Shown: positions 4,938-11,247 of the stretch, piece by piece
Layout: every line of letters begins with the position of its first letter
Numbering within the stretch: position 1 is the first letter of the stretch
Origin: Micavibrio sp.
GTDB lineage: Bacteria; Pseudomonadota; Alphaproteobacteria; Micavibrionales; Micavibrionaceae
DNA length: 11,247 nt
NCBI GenBank assembly: GCA_027066695.1
Contig: JAMONE010000017.1
Location: forward strand, 1-11,247
Direction of reading: 5' to 3'
Position numbers and translations under genes: made by a program
Notes under the pieces: generated by a model
The model's database searches: none
The model's input: the letters and a program-made list of their open reading frames with translations, nothing else
Told to the model about the DNA's origin: nothing

Positions 4938-7178
4938 TTAAGTACCCCTCCCCCTAAGTCGAAAAGAGTTAGCAATAACTATCAACGATGATCCAGACAT
5001 AGCAATAGCCGCAATCATTGGAGTTACAAGCCCAGCCAAAGCCAATGGCACAGCAATAATATTATAAATAACCGCTATAGCAAAATTCTGTTTAACGAGC
5101 TTTTGCGTTAACTTCGCCGTTTTGTAAGCATTATATATAGGGGCAAGCCTATCACCCATAAACACAATATCAGCCGCATTTTGCGCCATATCTATTGCAC
5201 TACCCGGAGCAATAGATACATCCGCCCCCGCCAAAACAGGGGCATCATTCAAACCATCGCCAACCATAAGAACCTTATGGCCTTTTGCTTTTAGGTTCTC
5301 AAGAATTTCAAATTTTTGCGTTGGTGTTTTTTCAGCATAAAACTCCTTTATTCCGCATTCTTTCGATATAGCTTTCGCAACCTCCATGCGGTCACCAGAA
5401 AGCATAATAGGGTTTAAACCTGCATTTACAAGACAAGCTATTACCTCTGAGCTATCTTCACGCAAAACATCGGAAAAGCAAAGTAAAGCAGGCCTTTGCC
5501 CCTCAACACTAAGCCATAATTCAAGCTTATTTGTAGGGGAAGCGCCTTTATCACCGCACCAAGCGCGGCTTCCAAGGCGAATATTTTTACCGTCAAAAAC
5601 ACCCTCAACACCGCGCCCAGCAATCTCCTCAATTTTAGAAACGGTTCGTAGCGATCCTTTAAATGACCTAACAACTGCCTTTGATAATGGATGATTACTA
5701 TGCGAAGCCAATGACGCAGCCATGCACAATGTCTCATCATCATAGCTCCCCTCAAGAACAGGCTCACCTAGCGTTAAAGTTCCTGTCTTATCCAGCAAAA
5801 CAGTATCCACCGTAGCAAGCCTCTCAAGCGCGTCACCTGACTTAATCAATATCCCCGCCTTCATTAGCTTACCGCTCGCCAATACCTGAACAACAGGCAC
5901 AGCCAACGCCAACGCGCACGGACATGTTATAATCAAAACCGTAATCGAGATTAAAAGAGAATCCTGCCAATCTAACCCGCCAATAAACAACCACCCCAAG
6001 AAAGCAAGCGCAGCAAATGTATGAACAATAGGAGTGTAGAGTTTAGCCGCCTTATCGGCTAAACGCACATATTTAGCTTGCCCCTGCCCTGCCTTTTCCA
6101 TCAAGCGCACAATATCAGCCAAAAGCGAATCTTCCGCAGCTTTTGCAACCCTTATAGTTATAGGACTGGCAAGATTAATAGTGCCAGCAAAAACGCCCTG
6201 CCCAATCGAAACATCACGCGGCAAAGTCTCGCCAGTAATCAAGGAAGTATCAAGCTGGCTCTCCCCGTCCATAACAACGCCATCAACAGGGATTTTCTCC
6301 CCCACAGCCACGCGCACAATCATATCTTCATGCAAATCACGTATTAGAGTTTTCGATATTTCATCTCCATCAACAACATTTGCAAAACCACTTAATGTAC
6401 TTAATAAATCCGTAGCAGTAGAGCGAGCATTTTTACGCGCCCGAAAATCCAAATAACGCCCGATAAGCAAGAAAAACATAAGCATTACAGCAGAGTCAAA
6501 ATACACATGCTCTCCATGGGTAATTGTCTCATGCACACTCATACCGCCAGCCAGAATAAGGGCAAGCGAAATAGGAACATCCATATTTGTATGACCATTG
6601 CTCAAAGCCTTTAAAGCAGAACGGAAAAACGGACGGCCTGAAAATAAAATAGTCGGCAAAGCAATCACAGCAGAAACCCAATGCATGAAATCACGTGTAG
6701 CCATACCCATAATATCCGCCGTAGTGCTCCATAAACCAACAGAAAGCAGCATCAAATTACCCATAGCAAAACCAGACACGCCCAAGCAAAGCAAAAGGAA
6801 ACGCTCTTGATTATCCATTTCTAAACGCTGCGTATCGGGATCATATGGCTTAACATTATATCCAAGATTTTCAATAAGCGCTACATACTCATTCGCATTT
6901 TGCTTATCACCATCCCATACAATTGACAGACGACCAGTTGAAAAATTCAGCCGAACATTCTTAATACCCTCCAATCGTTTAAGGGAGGATTCTATCTTTT
7001 GAATGCAGCCTGCGCAATGAACCCCACCAACAAGAACGGAAAGCTCTTGCTCTGCGTCTATATTTAGCTGAACCAAGCTCTCATAACCTGCATTTTCAGA
7101 GTCATTTACTCCACCAATAGCTGGTGTCTTATTTGATATTGTTTGTCGTCCCATTTGCTTCTCAATCTTGCTGTCCAC
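4938..7178 (-). CDS. ccoI: Copper-translocating P1B-type ATPase of cbb3 oxidase assembly (CcoI/FixI)
   Basis: 746 residues, typical for the family. CcoI exports Cu+ across the inner membrane using ATP to supply the CuB centre of cbb3 oxidase. In order: an N-terminal heavy-metal-associated domain with GGVHCAGC (Cys55, Cys58); membrane helices; the actuator TGET (about 316-319); the metal-binding CPC in TCPCALALAVPV (419-421); the phosphorylation motif DKTGTLT (463-469); the nucleotide-domain HP in SNHPLSK (496-497); the hinge GDGLNDAP (640-647); and two C-terminal helices. No key residue is missing. The start could be GTG 7178 (AAAAGG just upstream) or ATG 7154 (GAGAAG upstream). Either way it overlaps the end of ccoH, by 73 or 49 bases. 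Position after ccoNOQPGH supports CcoI rather than a general CopA. No ccoS follows. Confidence 0.96.
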   Translation of the reverse strand: MDSKIEKQMGRQTISNKTPAIGGVNDSENAGYESLVQLNIDAEQELSVLVGGVHCAGCIQKIESSLKRLEGIKNVRLNFSTGRLSIVWDGDKQNANEYVALIENLGYNVKPYDPDTQRLEMDNQERFLLLCLGVSGFAMGNLMLLSVGLWSTTADIMGMATRDFMHWVSAVIALPTILFSGRPFFRSALKALSNGHTNMDVPISLALILAGGMSVHETITHGEHVYFDSAVMLMFFLLIGRYLDFRARKNARSTATDLLSTLSGFANVVDGDEISKTLIRDLHEDMIVRVAVGEKIPVDGVVMDGESQLDTSLITGETLPRDVSIGQGVFAGTINLASPITIRVAKAAEDSLLADIVRLMEKAGQGQAKYVRLADKAAKLYTPIVHTFAALAFLGWLFIGGLDWQDSLLISITVLIITCPCALALAVPVVQVLASGKLMKAGILIKSGDALERLATVDTVLLDKTGTLTLGEPVLEGSYDDETLCMAASLASHSNHPLSKAVVRSFKGSLRTVSKIEEIAGRGVEGVFDGKNIRLGSRAWCGDKGASPTNKLELWLSVEGQRPALLCFSDVLREDSSEVIACLVNAGLNPIMLSGDRMEVAKAISKECGIKEFYAEKTPTQKFEILENLKAKGHKVLMVGDGLNDAPVLAGADVSIAPGSAIDMAQNAADIVFMGDRLAPIYNAYKTAKLTQKLVKQNFAIAVIYNIIAVPLALAGLVTPMIAAIAMSGSSLIVIANSFRLRGRGT

Positions 7179-7585
7179 TGACCTTTTAAAGGTAGGGATA
7201 ATGTAGTTTCATAAATGCCCGCGCCAATATGATTTAATGATACATCAACATCATAATCATCTTGAACAAGGCGATATATACGAGCATCAACAACTGCGTC
7301 CGTAAGTGGTTCGCCATTTTCAATCAGCTCCCAGCGTAAAGCACCGCTATCATTATTATAAGATACTGTCTGATTTAATATAGGCTGAGACCTAGCTTTT
7401 TCAAGTGTTTCATTATAAGCTAACCCCTTTTTATATGCGTTTTTCACTACAACGCCCGGCATAGTTGTAACCGCCATATACATAAAAAAGCTGTTAACCA
7501 GCACAATCACACCAAAGAAAGCAACAAAATACAACGCAACCCTTTTGCCGTAGTTATCTTTAGGGTCTTCAACAATATCACTCAT
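7106..7585 (-). CDS. ccoH: cbb3 oxidase assembly protein CcoH/FixH
   Basis: 159 residues from the ATG at 7585. One N-terminal membrane helix, about residues 15-40 (VALYFVAFFGVIVLVNSFFM), is followed by the family hallmark VVVKNAYKKGLAYNETL (about 45-61) and a periplasmic beta-rich domain ending at GQWTARLRSKWDD. CcoH is a membrane-anchored factor that associates with the oxidase during assembly and is needed for stable cbb3. Its gene starts 4 bases after ccoG ends. The open frame extends further upstream, but those codons overlap ccoG and add nothing family-like, so the internal ATG is preferred. The SD is weak (AGAGAT), suggesting coupling to ccoG translation. Its 3' end overlaps ccoI. Confidence 0.93.
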   Translation of the reverse strand: MSDIVEDPKDNYGKRVALYFVAFFGVIVLVNSFFMYMAVTTMPGVVVKNAYKKGLAYNETLEKARSQPILNQTVSYNNDSGALRWELIENGEPLTDAVVDARIYRLVQDDYDVDVSLNHIGAGIYETTLSLPLKGQWTARLRSKWDDKQYQIRHQLLVE

Positions 7586-7589
7586 TTGC

Positions 7590-9011
7590 TTATCTATCTC
7601 TTTTGCTAATAAAAATGGATTTATAATCATCAGATAGCTCACCATTGCTATCGACTAAATTAAATACTACATCACGCGGTGGCTCGGGTGAAACAGCAGC
7701 ACTGATAAATATATGATAAGTACCAATGCTATCAGCTTGGACATAAAGGTTATCCGCAGTAAAATTACCTGCCGCTTTTACATCTATACGTGCATTTTCA
7801 AGACCAGATATACTAAGCTTATAGGTGCGATGCTCATGCGTTTTGTTCAGTATTTTTATAGTATAGCCATTACGTATTTCACCGCTGGATAATTGCACAA
7901 ACATCGGGTTACGATCGTGCAATATATGCAATTCAAGCGAGGTTCTATTAATTATTGAGACAAGCAAGCTAATTCCGACAACGGCAAGAATTAACCCGTA
8001 ATATATAGTACGCCTGCGCAAGAACTTAAATTGCTCATCACCGCCCTTAATCTCGGCTTCCATATGATTAACCGTATCATAGCGTATTAAGCCACGCGGC
8101 AAATCAACCTTATCCATGATATCATTACACGCATCAACACAAAGTCCGCAGGCAATGCACTCCATTTGCAGCCCATTACGGATATCAATTCCCACGGGGC
8201 AAACCTGAACGCACGCCGTACAATCAATGCAATGGCCTCTGCCCTCCCAGCTTTCGCCCTTTTTATGCTTACCACGGCTTTCACCGCGCAGCTCATCATA
8301 TCCGATAATAAGGGTGTCACGATCAAACATTGCTGATTGAAACCGAGCATAGGGACACATATGAGCGCAAACCTGCTCTCTTGCGAATCCCGCCATAATA
8401 TATGTCGATAATGTAAGGCTCGATACAAAAATAAGCACCGTTTGCGACACGTTTATCTCTATAATATTTTGAAATAACGTTGGAGCGTCAATAAAATATA
8501 AAACAAACGCGCCAGCCGTACAAAGAGAGATAACAAGCCAAAGAAAATGAGTTAACAATATTTTTCGTATTTTTTCAAATGTCCAAGAGCCATCATGCAG
8601 TTTTTTGCGCGCGTTACGATCCCCTTGAACAAATTGCTCAACCCAAACAAAAAGATCCGTCCAAATTGTTTGAAAACACAAATAACCACACCATATGCGG
8701 CCAAAAAGACTTGTTGCGGTAAATAAGAGGATTGCGGCAAGGATCAATAGCCCAGTGAGAATGTAAACTTCTTGAGGCCAAATCTCAATCCAGAAAAAAT
8801 AAGCTTTTGCATTACCAAGATCAATTAATACTGCTTGATCAGGAGCATTAGGGCCACGATTCCAGCGCAGAAATGGTAGAATATAATAAACAGCAAGAGC
8901 AACAGATATCACTATCCATTTAATTTTACGATACCGCCCCCAAACTTTCTTAGGGTATATTTTTTCCTGTTTTGCAAAATAACTAACAGAATCTTTGTTA
9001 CAGCCAGTCAT
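7590..9011 (-). CDS. ccoG: cbb3 oxidase accessory protein CcoG (RdxA/FixG), membrane polyferredoxin
   Basis: 473 residues, normal length. Membrane helices lie at about 31-48, 80-100, 152-174, 190-208 and 336-354. Two 4Fe-4S ferredoxin motifs sit between them: Cys261, 264, 267, 271 (CIDCTACVQVCP) and Cys285, 288, 291, 295 (CIACGLCVDAC). Further cysteine pairs typical of the family are at WCGYLC (108, 112) and CAHMCP (215, 219). The C-terminal 110 residues form an Ig-like periplasmic domain ending SPEPPRDVVFNL. CcoG is linked to reduction of Cu2+ to Cu+ for cbb3 biogenesis in other alphaproteobacteria. The ATG at 9011 follows the ccoP stop by 40 bases. That spacer is the largest gap within the cco genes and has only a poor SD (TTGGG). 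Confidence 0.97.
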   Translation of the reverse strand: MTGCNKDSVSYFAKQEKIYPKKVWGRYRKIKWIVISVALAVYYILPFLRWNRGPNAPDQAVLIDLGNAKAYFFWIEIWPQEVYILTGLLILAAILLFTATSLFGRIWCGYLCFQTIWTDLFVWVEQFVQGDRNARKKLHDGSWTFEKIRKILLTHFLWLVISLCTAGAFVLYFIDAPTLFQNIIEINVSQTVLIFVSSLTLSTYIMAGFAREQVCAHMCPYARFQSAMFDRDTLIIGYDELRGESRGKHKKGESWEGRGHCIDCTACVQVCPVGIDIRNGLQMECIACGLCVDACNDIMDKVDLPRGLIRYDTVNHMEAEIKGGDEQFKFLRRRTIYYGLILAVVGISLLVSIINRTSLELHILHDRNPMFVQLSSGEIRNGYTIKILNKTHEHRTYKLSISGLENARIDVKAAGNFTADNLYVQADSIGTYHIFISAAVSPEPPRDVVFNLVDSNGELSDDYKSIFISKRDR

Positions 9012-9051
9012 AAAAACCCAATGCTCTATATAGGGATTTTAGCCCTGTTAA

Positions 9052-9939
9052 CTATTCACCGCCACCAAGCTGGTGTATATATACGCTAAGCTCTCTTATT
9101 GTGTTCTCATCTAAGCGGCCTTGCCATGACGGCATTAAACCACCACGACCACTATGAACAGATTCAATAACAGTTTCTTTATCACCACCATATAGCCAAA
9201 TCGCATCAGACAGATTAGGCGCACCAAAGAAGCTATCACCCCTTGCATCATCACCATGGCACATCGCACATTGCTCAGCAAAAATAACCGCGCCTTTCTC
9301 ATGAATAGTAGATTTATCTGCGCTAGAAAGACTTATAACATAATCAACAACGTCATTAACCTCTTCAATGCTTAACATTTCATCCTTGCCAAAAGCAGGC
9401 ATTTGAGAAACTCGTGTTTCATCATGATCTGCGCGGATACCATATGTAATAGTTTGCTTGATATCCTCTAATTTACCGCCCCAAAGCCAATCATCATCAT
9501 TCAAATTAGGATAACCCTTAGCCCCCTGTGCGCCAGTACCATGACATGTCGCACAGTTATCTTTGAAAAATGACTTCCCACCAGCCATAGCAAAAGCGTA
9601 TAGCTCTTTATCATTTAGAATTTCTTCAAATGATGCTTTTTCGAATCTATCAAGATAAGCTTTTTGACGAAGCACTATTTCAGCTTGATTTTTCTTAAGC
9701 TCTTTAAATTGAGTATAGCCACTAGTGCCCTTGGTATTTCCACTTAAAGTCGGCCATGTGGGATAGACAACCCAATACCAAACGGACCATATAATACAAG
9801 CATAAAACACCCAAAGCCACCAACGAGGCAAAGGATTATTCAGCTCCTTTAACCCATCCCATTCATGACCCGTGGTTTCAACGCCAGAAACATCATCAAT
9901 TTCCTTTTTATGTTCTGTCTTTTTATTATCATCAGTCAT
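9052..9939 (-). CDS. ccoP: cbb3-type cytochrome c oxidase di-heme subunit CcoP
   Basis: 295 residues, the expected size. CcoP is a membrane-anchored di-heme cytochrome c that passes electrons from soluble cytochrome c or the bc1 complex towards CcoO/CcoN. The FixP N-terminal region contains HEWDGLKELNNPLPRWW (25-41) followed by one Trp-rich membrane helix (about 42-60). Two heme-binding motifs are seen: CATCH (129-133) and CAMCH (224-228). Probable axial methionines are Met180 (SQMPAF) and Met269 (LMPSW). The start is set by a GAGGAG SD 8 bases upstream inside ccoQ, and the ATG overlaps the ccoQ stop in TAATG. An earlier ATG seven bases upstream closes after four codons. Confidence 0.98.
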   Translation of the reverse strand: MTDDNKKTEHKKEIDDVSGVETTGHEWDGLKELNNPLPRWWLWVFYACIIWSVWYWVVYPTWPTLSGNTKGTSGYTQFKELKKNQAEIVLRQKAYLDRFEKASFEEILNDKELYAFAMAGGKSFFKDNCATCHGTGAQGAKGYPNLNDDDWLWGGKLEDIKQTITYGIRADHDETRVSQMPAFGKDEMLSIEEVNDVVDYVISLSSADKSTIHEKGAVIFAEQCAMCHGDDARGDSFFGAPNLSDAIWLYGGDKETVIESVHSGRGGLMPSWQGRLDENTIRELSVYIHQLGGGE

Positions 9940-10088
9940 TATTCATTCTCCTCAAGCGGAATAAGAGCATGTTTTTCGTAAGATTCCTTTGCCGCTGGCC
10001 TAAATGTCCATAAGGTTACAGTAATGAAAAACACAAAGAAAAATATTAATCCAATTAAACCAGCATTCAAGCTTATATAGTCAAGCAT
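9939..10088 (-). CDS. ccoQ: Small cbb3 oxidase subunit CcoQ/FixQ
   Basis: A 49-residue frame fits exactly between ccoO and ccoP. The peptide begins MLDYISLNAGLIGLIFFFVF, has one membrane helix (about 9-28), then TLWTFRPAAKESYEKHA and an acidic end LEENE. This is the standard CcoQ pattern of one helix followed by a W-x-F-x-P segment and a short polar tail. CcoQ stabilises the CcoNOP complex. Both junctions are TAATG (one-base overlaps), and a GAGGGGAG SD lies 6 bases before its ATG. The call rests on position, size and topology together. Confidence 0.93.
   Translation of the reverse strand: MLDYISLNAGLIGLIFFFVFFITVTLWTFRPAAKESYEKHALIPLEENE
9948..9953 (-). promoter_or_regulatory. Ribosome binding site of ccoP
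   Basis: GAGGAG on the minus strand, 8 bases before the ccoP ATG and inside the last codons of ccoQ. It settles the ccoP start over a nearby out-of-frame ATG. Confidence 0.8.
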
Positions 10089-10828
10089 TATTCGCTCCCC
10101 TCAACATCCTTAATAGCATCAAAATCAATAAATGTTCCAAGCACCTGCAAATAAGCAATCAAAGCATCCATTTCAGAGACCATATCAGGCTGACCATCAA
10201 AATCACGCGCATTAACATTTTCACCGTAACGCTCTAAAAGCCCATCTATATTTGCACGATCAGAACCAATGGCTTGCACAGAAGCATCCTTAACAGCATT
10301 TTCAATCATATCATCGCTATAAGGAACACCAACAATACGCAAAGTTTTCAAATGCTTATCAAGATCATGCAGCTTTGCCGCATTTTTTATCAAGAAACCA
10401 TAAGAGGGCATAATAGTTTCAGGAACAAGATTCCTTGGCTCAATTAAATGACTAACATGCCAATCATCCGAATATTTACCGCCAACGCGCGCTAAATCAG
10501 GACCAATTCTTTTTGACCCCCACAAAAAGGGATGATCATACATGCTTTCTGCTGCCAATGAATAATGACCATATCTAACGACCTCATCACGCAATGGACG
10601 AATTTGCTGAGAATGACATACTACACAATTCTCGCGGATATAAATATTTTGCCCAGCAAGCTCAAGCGGCGTATATGGGCGCATACCCTCTACAGACTCA
10701 ATAACCGTTTCAGATCTAAATAATGGTACAATTTCGACTATCCCACCAATAAGAACCACTACGATAGTAAGGCCAAGCAAAAGAATAGAATTGCGCTCTA
10801 TTACTTTATGTTTTTCCATTAAGCTCAT
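10088..10828 (-). CDS. ccoO: cbb3-type cytochrome c oxidase mono-heme subunit CcoO
   Basis: 246 residues, normal length. CcoO is a membrane-anchored cytochrome c that relays electrons from CcoP to the CcoN active site. One membrane helix (about 13-34) anchors the N-terminus. The heme motif CVVCH (68-72) sits in the family signature ENCVVCHSQQIRPL. The conserved KRIGPDLARVGGKYSDDWH (107-124) and the probable axial Met140 (ETIMPSY) follow. The C-terminus includes the conserved MDALIAYLQVLGT. The ATG at 10828 overlaps the ccoN stop as ATGA and has GAGGGAG 7 bases upstream; a second ATG at codon 4 is less likely. Its stop overlaps the ccoQ start. Confidence 0.98.
   Translation of the reverse strand: MSLMEKHKVIERNSILLLGLTIVVVLIGGIVEIVPLFRSETVIESVEGMRPYTPLELAGQNIYIRENCVVCHSQQIRPLRDEVVRYGHYSLAAESMYDHPFLWGSKRIGPDLARVGGKYSDDWHVSHLIEPRNLVPETIMPSYGFLIKNAAKLHDLDKHLKTLRIVGVPYSDDMIENAVKDASVQAIGSDRANIDGLLERYGENVNARDFDGQPDMVSEMDALIAYLQVLGTFIDFDAIKDVEGSE
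10095..10102 (-). promoter_or_regulatory. Ribosome binding site of ccoQ
   Basis: GAGGGGAG on the minus strand, 6 bases before the ccoQ ATG and inside the end of ccoO. It supports translation of the very short ccoQ frame. Confidence 0.78.
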
Positions 10829-11247
10829 GCGACTGCTCCCTCAATTGTTTTATTAGACGATTCAACGTTTTGCTCTTTTTCATTAACATCCCCGCGAATA
10901 GTGCGCCAAATATTATAAACCATAACTAAAGCACCAGCTAGGAACAAAGCACCGCCCATTGCACGAATAATATAGAACGGTTTCATCGCCATAACACTCT
11001 CGACAAAGGAATATTCAAGAAAGCCCATGTCATTATAAGAACGCCACATTAAACCCTGCATAATACCTGATACCCACATAGCCGTAATATAGAACACTAT
11101 ACCAACCGTAGCGACCCAAAGATGCACACTGATAAGCTTCGTAGAATACATACGCTCACGCCCCCATAACTTTGGAACCATATAATATAACGCACCAAAA
11201 GTAATGAAGCCATTCCATCCCAGAGCGCCCGAATGCACATGACCAAT
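10825..11247 (-). CDS. ccoN: cbb3-type cytochrome c oxidase catalytic subunit CcoN, C-terminal part (truncated by window edge)
   Basis: Only the last 140 residues are present; the gene continues past base 11247. CcoN is the membrane heme-copper subunit (heme b, heme b3, CuB) that reduces O2 to water and pumps protons. The visible part opens with IGHVHSGALGWNG, the CcoN signature whose two histidines in HVH are heme ligands in the family. It continues with FGALYYMVPKLWGR and three further membrane helices, including the conserved WVSGIMQGLMWR. The polar tail (DVNEKEQNVESSNK) is ordinary. The stop overlaps the ccoO ATG as ATGA, so the two are translationally coupled. The promoter, where an FNR/FixK site would be expected, lies outside the window. 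Confidence 0.96.
   Translation of the reverse strand: MGHVHSGALGWNGFITFGALYYMVPKLWGRERMYSTKLISVHLWVATVGIVFYITAMWVSGIMQGLMWRSYNDMGFLEYSFVESVMAMKPFYIIRAMGGALFLAGALVMVYNIWRTIRGDVNEKEQNVESSNKTIEGAVA
10836..10842 (-). promoter_or_regulatory. Ribosome binding site of ccoO
   Basis: GAGGGAG on the minus strand, 7 bases before the ccoO ATG and inside the 3' end of ccoN. It supports the ATG at 10828 over the ATG three codons later. Confidence 0.75.

Noticed and set aside
5386..5767. Open frames on both strands inside ccoI
   Set aside because: They lie in other frames across strongly conserved P-type ATPase sequence and show no domain or ribosome binding site.
4938..7178. General copper exporter CopA
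   Set aside because: Motifs alone would allow it, but placement directly after ccoG and ccoH points to CcoI/FixI.

Overview
The window looks like a piece of an AT-rich alphaproteobacterial chromosome. All complete genes lie on the minus strand, so transcription runs from high to low coordinates. The taxonomic guess rests on the fix/cco gene order and on the style of the CcoP N-terminus and CcoH. It is inference, not a database result.

Region A (about 4938-11247) is a cbb3-type cytochrome c oxidase locus read as ccoN(partial)-ccoO-ccoQ-ccoP-ccoG-ccoH-ccoI. The first four encode the high-affinity terminal oxidase: the catalytic subunit CcoN, mono-heme CcoO, small CcoQ and di-heme CcoP. CcoG, CcoH and CcoI are the assembly set: an iron-sulfur membrane protein linked to copper reduction, a membrane assembly factor, and a copper-exporting P1B-type ATPase. 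The genes are tightly packed. ccoN/ccoO share an ATGA overlap, ccoO/ccoQ and ccoQ/ccoP share TAATG junctions with strong Shine-Dalgarno sequences, and ccoH and ccoI overlap by about 50-70 bases. CcoQ (49 aa) is easy to miss because it is so short. The usual last gene, ccoS, is not present after ccoI.

Region B (about 140-4763) is a second four-gene unit on the same strand, separated from ccoI by a 174-base gap and visibly more AT-rich. In order it encodes: a MotA/TolQ/ExbB-type proton-channel protein with an unusually long cytoplasmic coiled-coil tail that carries a 96-bp in-frame tandem duplication; a MotB-like partner that keeps the membrane aspartate but has a short, degenerate OmpA-like periplasmic part; a TolC-family outer-membrane channel; and a secreted acidic protein ending in a coiled coil. 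This is the most interesting part of the window. It has the parts of an ion-driven 5:2-type inner-membrane motor placed next to an outer-membrane duct, with no type I secretion ATPase, no adaptor and no Zorya effector genes visible. Its function is unknown, and I infer a trans-envelope apparatus or energised export/adhesion system.

The left edge (2-112) may hold the C-terminal end of a plus-strand gene convergent with region B. No RNA genes, insertion sequences, CRISPR arrays or convincing terminators were seen.
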